In this document: piece after piece, positions 56,514-64,000 of the stretch
Layout of the letters: each line of letters starts with the position of its first letter
How positions within the stretch are numbered: the stretch's first letter is position 1
DNA from: Lycium barbarum
Lineage: Eukaryota; Streptophyta; Magnoliopsida; Solanales; Solanaceae
Direction of reading: 5' to 3'
Assembly: GCF_019175385.1 (NCBI RefSeq)
Contig: NC_083345.1
Coordinates: 117,414,480-117,478,479 of the forward strand
Length of the DNA: 64,000 nucleotides
Position numbers and translations under genes: made by a program
Notes under the pieces: model-generated
Databases searched by the model: none
What the model saw: only the letters and a program-made list of their open reading frames with translations
What the model was told of the DNA's origin: nothing

Positions 56514-56621
56514 GAACTGCTTGTTTCTCTTAAACTTGCAGACAACTATTGTAGAAGTGGTGACTTAGTGAGGGGTGAGTAAAATTGTACTTACCATAGT
56601 GTCTAATTTAGATCTAAATCA

Positions 56622-59052
56622 GCTGAATTCCATTTACATTTACATAAATTAACACATATATTTGGATAGTACAGAGGACAAAAGTTTTGAAATCAATAAA
56701 TATCCTTCTGCATATCATAAGAAAACTTCTTCGCGAAATAAATATAACAATCAAATTTGAATAAATTTAGTGATGAAGAGTATGTATATGTCCAATTAAA
56801 ACATTGTGTGTCTAAACGATTTGAGCCGACGGAAATTTTGCAAAATATTTTACTTGAAATAATTTTACATTTCTATATTATGGGTTAACCCATTTCCTAC
56901 ACGCTCATTTAACACTCAACCTGTTTTTTGACCCGCATGAAATATGGGCAGGTGAAATCCGACCCGTTTTGCTGAATCCACTTCCAACCCGCTCAAAATT
57001 GGAATTAGTTATGAGTTTCGTCGCTAATCGATCGCTAAAATGCTCATAGCTAACCAAAATTTTTGACAATTCATCGCTGAATGGGATTAGCGATGGATTT
57101 TGCTATTTAACTACAAAATTTGAGTTAATGAATATGGTTAAGTATAGTTCAAGCCTGCAAGGGTATTTCTGTCTTTTCAGCTTAGTTCCAGTAATTAGTT
57201 ATTAGCAGTTAGGCTACAATTAGTTAGTTGATTAGTCTTAACTAATTCTTCTATATATCGATGTATCTGTATGTCTCGTTAGCCTTATTCAAGCGTATGA
57301 GATTACACTTCAATGATATATGAAAGTACTCTCTCTTCCTTCTCTCTCTCAAGATCTGAACATCTTGAATTTGTCCGTCGTTAATTCCATTTTTTTAGTA
57401 ATGGACACAACCCGCCAATTTTCCATCAGTGATCAGTACTTGATCTTGTGCATCATTATGATGCTCATTGGACTTTACCATGTTATGCATTCGAAATCCC
57501 AATTATTTAATTTGTTAAAGTTTCAAACCAGTTGATTATGGTGATGGTTGTGCAATTATGGAGAAAAGGGAGGTCGCTAATAGAAGTGGTGATGGTGAGA
57601 TTCAAAGCGGTGATAGTAATTTATATTGTGGTTGGGTGAGATGGCATGTCAAATGACATTCACCTTGACCAATAGTCCGGCCACGTCGGATGGTGTTGTG
57701 CCATGGTGGAGGACCTAACGATGGAGGAGTATGTTCGCACCAGCTCTATAATGTCTAGGGGCGGAGCTAGAGTTTTCAATTGCGGGATTCAGCCAAACCT
57801 TATAACATTGATTCACACCATGTATTTAACTTTAAAGGTGCATTGAATATGTGCAAATTATAAATTTAGAATGCAGCAACTTAAAAAAGATTAGAATTCA
57901 AAACTCATAAAATTTAAATTCCGAGCTCTGCCTCCGATAACATCGGGATAGTAATGGACGGATAGTATAACGGAGGGTATAAATAATCATTGTCGCATGA
58001 TATAGAGATATTTTTTAACTTTATGTTTATTAAAACAGGAGCAATGTTTATAAAAAAAATCACTTGTACTTTCTTATATTTTGATTTGACAACACCAGCC
58101 CACATAGCTTTAACAAACATTTGACGTTGAAGGGTCAAGAACAGAACAAATTAAGGTGCCGTTTGGCCATAAATATCAAAAACAAATTTATTTTTTTTTT
58201 GGAATTTTTAAAGTTAGAGTTGGAGTTGGAGTTGTGTTTGATCATAATTTTTGAAATTGTAATTTTTGGTGAAATGTAGTTGTAAAAAAGTGAAAAAGGT
58301 GTTTTTGTTTTTTTTTAAAAACAAGTTTTTTGAGTTTTTGGTATTCCGGAATACCACTTCAAGTTGTATTCGGAATATTTATGGCCAAACGTCCAAAAGT
58401 GAAAAAAGTGAAAAAAAAAATCAGAAAAAAGTGAATAATTTTTATGGCCAAACGGCACCTAAACCGCCAAATCATTGATTTTCATTTAATGTTGTTGACG
58501 AAGAAAGAAAGAAAGAAAAACGTCTTACGTTAGAATCTGTTGAAAACAACATAATGAAAATTAAAAATGTGGAGTTCAGACTTGTACCGACAATTCTTGT
58601 ACCGACCATTCTTGGATATTTGGAGCCACGATAATGAAAATTAAAAATGTGGTGTTCAGAGCCATACGTATCTACTTCCTCCTTCAATTCCGTTATGTGA
58701 CGTATTTGACTAAGCACCAAGTTTAAAAAAAAATGAATTGCTTTAAAATTTATAATTATAAATAAATCATAAACATTTTTGTGAGTTATAAATCATTTTT
58801 ACTAAATATAAAATTAGAAGTTTAAACTTAAACTATTTTTTAAATAAGGATGTATAACTTTTCTCTTAGATTAATTAAAAAGAAAAGTACGACACATAGT
58901 TTGGGACACAAAAAATAATAATATAGGCTAAACTCAAGTTGAACCGAACCAAATTTTGCTACAATTAATAGAACCGAGTCTTGATCAACCTTAAACTCTC
59001 TTTAATGTTGTTTTCGCTTGTCAAGCTACATCTTTAGGATAACTATCAATGA
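56622..59052 (+). repeat. Old dispersed repeat, copy C
   Basis: The most continuous of the three copies. It matches the reverse complement of 28545-31378 (copy B) throughout and the pieces of copy A from about 57460 on. It contains the copia solo LTR at about 57122-57362 and a Tourist MITE at 58155-58459 absent from B. A local duplication near 58560-58660 repeats ATGAAAATTAAAAATGTGG. It ends in a (TA)n run near 59052. No gene recognised. Confidence 0.75.
58155..58459. mobile_element. Tourist MITE (305 bp)
   Basis: Perfect ends GGTGCCGTTTGGCCATAAA at both sides (inverted), with TAA duplications at 58152-58154 and 58460-58462. Copy B has the empty site (ACAAATTAAACTG in reverse complement near 29130). 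Confidence 0.95.
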
Positions 59053-59778
59053 TATATATATATATATATAAGCAAGACAAAGACCTGCTGACGTGACACT
59101 CTCCTAATTAAACCAGAAATTCTATTTATCTTTATTCTCAAATTTTACTTTTCCCCCCTATTATTCTGCCTCTTTCCCCTTAGTATGTGCTTTTTTGGTT
59201 ATAGAATCAAAAGATACGTCCCTTCAGTGCTTCCGTTAAAATTTCAAAAATTACACCGATTCATTAATCCTCTTACCGGCAAGACCCCATTCTTTCTATT
59301 AATTATCTTATTCATTACTCTTTTACTCTTCTTCTTCTTCTTCTTCTTTGCTTTCTTTTTAAAACAAAACTTAACCATGAACGATCCTATGCAAAACCGG
59401 GATTTATTTCTTTCACTTACAAAGTATCCTCTATGAAGAATCTGCTTAGGCATCAAGATAAGCATGTTTAAATCTCAAAATTATGTTTACATATTTTAGT
59501 TTCTTTCTTTACTGCACTTAGAAGATAAGGGGAATTTCTTGATTTATTTATTTATTCCTTTTGATTAAAAATAAGATTCTCTCTTCGAAGTTCTAATACG
59601 TGTTTAATTCTATTTTTATCTGCTGCACATGGACCAAATGAATGACACTCATGCGAGACTCACCCATACCCGAGTATGGAGTAATGACAGCGTCTTGGGC
59701 TACATTGTGCAGAGAGAAAAAAAGTGGAACTCGCTTGGACTCGCCTATGACTGACTTTTTTCTTTTATGTAGCATTCG
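59053..59778. other. AT-rich stretch, nothing recognised
   Basis: About 0.7 kb with pyrimidine-rich runs (CTTCTTCTTCTTCTTCTT near 59330). The ORFs at 59185-59465 are low-complexity on both strands. It ends at ATTCG, the target duplication of the next solo LTR. The sequence just before the LTR and just after it should be continuous, yet I could not read copia coding on this side. Confidence 0.5.
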
Positions 59779-62700
59779 TGTTATATCCCGTACATTTATA
59801 CGACGAATTATCCGCAAGCAAATCGACTCAAGTTAAAGGCGGAATTATTTTCAAATACGAAATAGAAATCGTTAATTTTCAATTTTAATTAAAACATAAA
59901 TTGTGTATAAATTTTATTGGTATAAAGATATTATTGGAGATTAGGGGTAAATTAACTATGATTAGATTATTAAGTGGGATTAAAATTTAAATCACTTCAT
60001 TAATTAATTAAGCTTAAAGGGGCCATGTGGGCCCCACCCGAATTAGTAAAAAAAAAAGGGGGTTCATGCAGGCTGTGTCATATAGTTAGATCACAAAACC
60101 CACACAGATAAAGACACAAAACCGTTTTGGATTCCTTCAGATGATGGGCTTTTCAAAGATCATGGCTTGGTATATACTATATATCATTAATTAATTCCTT
60201 AACATGTCTTTACTTGCTGTGCACCACCTTTGGTTATTTAATTGTGAGTCATGACATATTAACTTACTTTTAGGTGGTCCTGGTTGATTAAATTTAGGGA
60301 CACAACTTTTGTAAAGTATTATCTTTAGGGCAATTTAATATTTCAATTTAACAATGTTGGTGCAAAGCTTTTCCAGGAACTCAAGCTAGGTGACAAACTT
60401 TATGCGCATGAGGTTAAGAAAATGAATAAAATGAAATCATCCAATACAATCCACCTTAGAAGGGCACGTGTAGGATGATTGGAGCTCATACATATGTGAC
60501 TAAGTAAACAGTGGAATGAACATTTTCATTTCATATTTATCAAAGTGAGCTTAAAAGCAAGAAAAACATGGTCATGGCTGTTTCGGCCAGCATGGTTGTT
60601 TGAGGGAGAAAAATTATTTTTGTAACTTGATCAAAGTCCTAAGGTGAAAGAAAGAAGTAAGTTGGAGAAGGAAGGAGGTCCTCGGCCAGAACTGCTTAGC
60701 CGAACAGTGGAGGAAAATTTTGTTGAAGTTCCAAGTGTGATTAATGTCTCAATGTGTTGTGGATATTCAAGTGAATAGCAAGGTTAAGGGACCAACTTGT
60801 TAAGGTAAGAATTGATCATCTTCTATATGTTTTGGGATGAAGTTGAATGTGTTGTGAATGTACAAATATGAATTTGATGCATGAAATTGTGTATGTTGGT
60901 GTTGAAATGTTATTGTTGAAATTTAAAGTTAGCCGTGTGAAAGGCTTATATGAAGTAATGTTCAATCTTATTTTGCATATATTGTGGATGGTTTGAACGT
61001 GTGGTAATGTGTGGAAATGAATAAAAATCATGGAATTTTGTATGTTGATATTGAAGCCGTGTAGGGGCTGGTGTAAGGGAAATTAATGGACTGATTTATT
61101 TGATGCTATAGTTGTTGTTGTCCCGAACTATATGGCGAAAAGATTGGAAAGTTAAAGTTGGAATTGTGTTGATACGATCATATTGTTGTTTTTTTTTATT
61201 GGATTGAAGGGATTGAAAGTATAAGTGTGCCCATGTATTGTTGCTGGTATTTCTGTGTCTACAGGAACACAATTGGAAATTTGGATAGGTGAACCTATAA
61301 GGGGAAGTGCTGCCGAATTTTCGCCAAAATGCTAGATAATAGAATACTTAAGTGAGAACATATATATAGACTGGAATGTAGGTCCTATAGAAGAATGAAC
61401 TATAGAGTGGCGAACTAGAAAATATAGTTACTAACGATAACGTCACTTTTATATAAATAGGCGAAAAGAGCAACGAGGCAAAAGGGATTCACGGATAGTC
61501 GTCGACAGGTATGTAAAGCTATCCTTTTCTTTCTCTTGGCATGTCCTAGATGTACTAGGTTTGAAATTGAACCTCGGGGGATATTCTGTTTATAGCAAAC
61601 TAAATCTGAAAATGTCCCTTTTTCATTCAATAGAATTGAATCCTATAAGTACGTTTTGTTGAAAGAATTTGGTAAGTTTACACAAATTGCTTGGAAAGTT
61701 AGGAGATTGTTCGAAGATCTCCAGGGATGACTCTATAGACTTAATGTACGTAAATTGAGCCTATCACTTTAGTTGACCTGAGGTGGGCCCACTATGCTCG
61801 ATTTCACTCTTATTGCATTTTAACCTATTTTGAGAAGTTTTAAAGGAAACGTCTTAACTACTCTTCTGACTACTAAATGACACTTGTTAAGTTATTCTAT
61901 TGAGTCTTATAAATTATTTTGGAATATGGAAATGAACCCAAGAAGACTATTATCACATAATCTATTTTTGTTATCCGAAATATACGCACCGTGACTATCG
62001 TGCGGTTTCAATAATACGGTTGTTGTTCGGAATACTCCATCGAGTCCTTGTAAAATGTATTATGTCTCATGTTGCATTAGTTTCTCACTACTCCACTCGT
62101 GGATGTCTCAATGTTTCCTTCACTGAGCCCGGGCCAGGATATGTTGTCAAGCGTATTCCTCTGCATTGTTCGCCGTGCCTCGATGGTGAGGGGGCAGGTA
62201 TACGTGTACATGGGTTGTGGAGTATGCTGGCAATGTACACTATTTTGATATGATATGATATGATCCGATATGGCCATTTGACATGACATGCTATGTTATG
62301 GGGTTATCCCCTATTCTGATCCTTATGTGTTGTGGCACCAGCGTCGGGAGGGTGACCACGTTCTGTCTACCGAGTCCCTTGGCGGGGGCCGGACATGATA
62401 TGGCATATGTTTCTGTACACATTCCTTATGTTTTGAAATATGCATTTGGTATTCTGGATTTTTGCATTCCTTTCTGTTCGTTCTGTTTCCGGTTATGATT
62501 TTGGTTTCTCTACTTCAGGCTTTACATATTCAGTACATATTTCGTACTGACCCCCTTTCTTCGGGGGCTGCGTTTTCATGCCGCGCAGGTACATACAACA
62601 GGTTCGCTGATCCGCCCGCTTAGGATCTTATTCTGCTATTCTGAGGCGCTCTCTTATCCGGAGCCTATATTTTTGGTACAGTCTCCTGCTATTGTATAAA

Positions 62701-63117
62701 TGTACGTCACTCAGGGGTACGACGGGGCCCTGTCCCGTCATATGATTCTGTCGGTCTGTTTAGAGGTCTGAGGACATGTTTGTGGGTTGGGGGTCTTTCT
62801 GTATGAAGGCGTGTATATGTTGTGTTTGGGCGATCCCATTCGCCGCGGCGGCCGGTCCGCATATGTTTAAATGTTGCTTTGTTGGTCCTGTGTGGCCTTT
62901 GTTGGTATTTTCTGTGCGCAGGGTATATTGGATAGTCCGTAAAACAAAGGAAACTCTGCCGAAATTTTTCTGGAAATTATCTAAATTTAAAATATAGTCT
63001 TGTCGGCTTATGCTATATACTGGAATGCGGTTAATAAAATCTGAGATAGCATTTGATAGATGTGTCTGGGTGCCCAGATCGGGCACTAGTCACGGCCTAC
63101 GGGGTTGGGTCGTGACA
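59779..63117 (+). mobile_element. 3.3-kb solo LTR of a chromovirus-type element
   Basis: Starts TGTTATATCCCGTAC and ends GGGTTGGGTCGTGACA. A perfect 5-bp duplication ATTCG flanks it (59774-59778 and 63118-63122). Start and length match the minus-strand solo LTR at 8326-11629. The 3' third has the GACGGGGCCCTGTCCCGTC inverted repeat near 62721 and the GTACATA.. / CGTACTGACC layout also seen in the LTR at 37383. No internal region is attached. ORFs inside, including those at 62020-63086, have no domain. Confidence 0.9.
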
Positions 63118-63122
63118 ATTCG

Positions 63123-64000
63123 TTCGGTTTGTCTTTCTTTTCTCATTTTTGTGAAGGATTTCCGGACGGGGATGACTCTCATGAGGTGTAATAGTAGGGG
63201 TGCTCTCTATCCATTGCCCACCTTCAAATATTCCACCAATTCACCGTCGACTTTTGCTGCCTTGTCTTCAACCCGTTGGCATGATCGTTTGGGCCACTCG
63301 GGAGCTTCTATTTTGGATTTTATTAGGCGTAATAAAAGCATTGAATGTAATAGTTCTAGTTCATCTAGTATGTGTCATTCTTGCGTTCTTGGTAAACATG
63401 TCAAGTTGCCATTTGCTAGTTCTATGTCCGAAACTTTGTTTTCGTTTGACATTATTCATAGTGATTTGTGGACTTCTACGATTTTGAGTTCTATGGGCCA
63501 TCGTTATTATGTTCTGTTTTGGATGATTTTACCAACTATTTGTGGACTTTCCCTTTGGCTAGAAAATCTGATGTTTACTCAAAATTCTTGGATTTTAGGA
63601 CCCATATTCTTACTCAATTTGAACGTCCTATCAAGAATGTCCAATGTGATAATGGGAGGGAATATACTAATAGCCAATTCGGAAAGTTTTGTGCGTCCAA
63701 TGGGATGTCTTTCCGTCTTTCGTGTCCTTATACATCCTCTCAAAATGGGAAAGCAGAAAGAAAAATTCGTTCACTAAATAATGTCATCCGGACTCTTCTT
63801 GCTCATGCTTCCATTCCTCCGTCTTTTTGGCATCATGCATTGCAAATGACGACGTATCTCCTTAATATTTTACCAAGTAAGCTATTGGGTCACAAATCAC
63901 CTTTAGAGGTCCTTTACCAACGGAAACCATCTTATTCTCATCTCCGAGTCTTTGGGTGTTTATGTTATCCCCTTTTTCCGTCTACTACTATTCACAAGTT
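63123..64000 (+). pseudogene. Ty1-copia pre-integrase and integrase fragment, cut by window end
   Basis: FVKDFRTGMTLMRCNSRG is the copia stretch before the pre-integrase domain. WHDRLGHSGASILDFIRRN with CHSCVLGKH forms the zinc-finger part, and HSDLWTS holds the first acidic residue. Near 63520 one base is missing (TTTTGG where the family has a longer T run) and the frame changes; QCDNGREY, SSQNGKAERKIR and FWHHALQMTTYLLN are read in the new frame, including the other two catalytic acids. The frame is still open at 64000. The part before 63123 is interrupted by the solo LTR. Confidence 0.9.

Larger units (their letters stand above)
52246..56612 (-). repeat. Giant inverted repeat, right arm
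   Basis: Reverse-complement partner of 46203-50213. Removing the SINE (54938-55068), the LINE (55193-56513) and their duplications leaves about 2.9 kb. It begins within the palindromic element and ends near TTTAGATCTAAATCAG at the border with copy C of the old repeat. Confidence 0.9.

Noticed and set aside
59185..59465. ORFs on both strands with Phe or Lys runs
   Set aside because: Caused by a (CTT)n run; no domain and no conserved neighbours.
62020..63086. Several 70-108 residue ORFs
   Set aside because: All lie in the 3' part of the solo LTR ending at 63117, on both strands, without domain features.

Overview
This window is plant nuclear DNA made almost entirely of nested transposable elements. 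The organism is most likely a member of the Solanaceae. That inference rests on a SINE at 5.4-5.7 kb with the (TTG)n tail and conserved 3' block of the tobacco TS / SolS type, on Ty1-copia and chromovirus pol remnants of plant type, and on Stowaway, Tourist, hAT and MULE-like elements with plant-type termini. I see no intact host gene, rRNA, tRNA, CRISPR or bacterial operon. The only recognisable host-gene material is two mirrored, broken copies of a BAHD acyltransferase exon.

Layout. 0-5 kb: the 3' end of a Ty1-copia element, split by a chromovirus-type LTR. 5-27 kb: an old repeat ('copy A') split by a composite insertion flanked by the 5-bp duplication GTTGC (5256-5260 and 24033-24037). Inside it lie a SINE with a 20-bp target duplication, the chromodomain end of a Ty3-gypsy pol, and a 13.2-kb LTR element (6103-19325) with Gag-like and plant-transposon-domain ORFs but no recognised polymerase. 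That element itself contains a 3.3-kb solo LTR. Two hAT elements and a MULE-like element follow. 27-34 kb: Tourist, SINE and hAT insertions, an inverted relative of the old repeat ('copy B'), and AT-rich DNA. 34.3-42.9 kb: a decayed full-length copia element on the minus strand, with one solo LTR inside its left LTR and another between its integrase and reverse transcriptase. 43-46 kb: a Stowaway, a hAT and a long-TIR MULE-like element.

46.2-56.6 kb: a giant inverted repeat with arms of about 3 kb after removal of later insertions, and a 2-kb spacer holding a chimeric copia fragment. Each arm carries a head-to-head copy of the same BAHD exon and the same SINE. A Tourist element is found only in the left arm, and a LINE and a second SINE only in the right arm, so each arm supplies the empty site for the other. 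56.6-59.1 kb: 'copy C' of the old repeat. 59.8-63.1 kb: a third solo chromovirus LTR. 63.1 kb to the end: copia integrase, cut by the window edge.

Nothing here works as a pathway. The biologically interesting possibilities are (i) hairpin RNA / siRNA from the mirrored acyltransferase copies, (ii) the long Gag-like ORF with a single in-frame TGA in an element lacking pol, and (iii) clusters of CpG-rich palindromes in the LTRs. Target-site duplications and element ends were read by eye. Family names are inferred from motifs, not from database searches.
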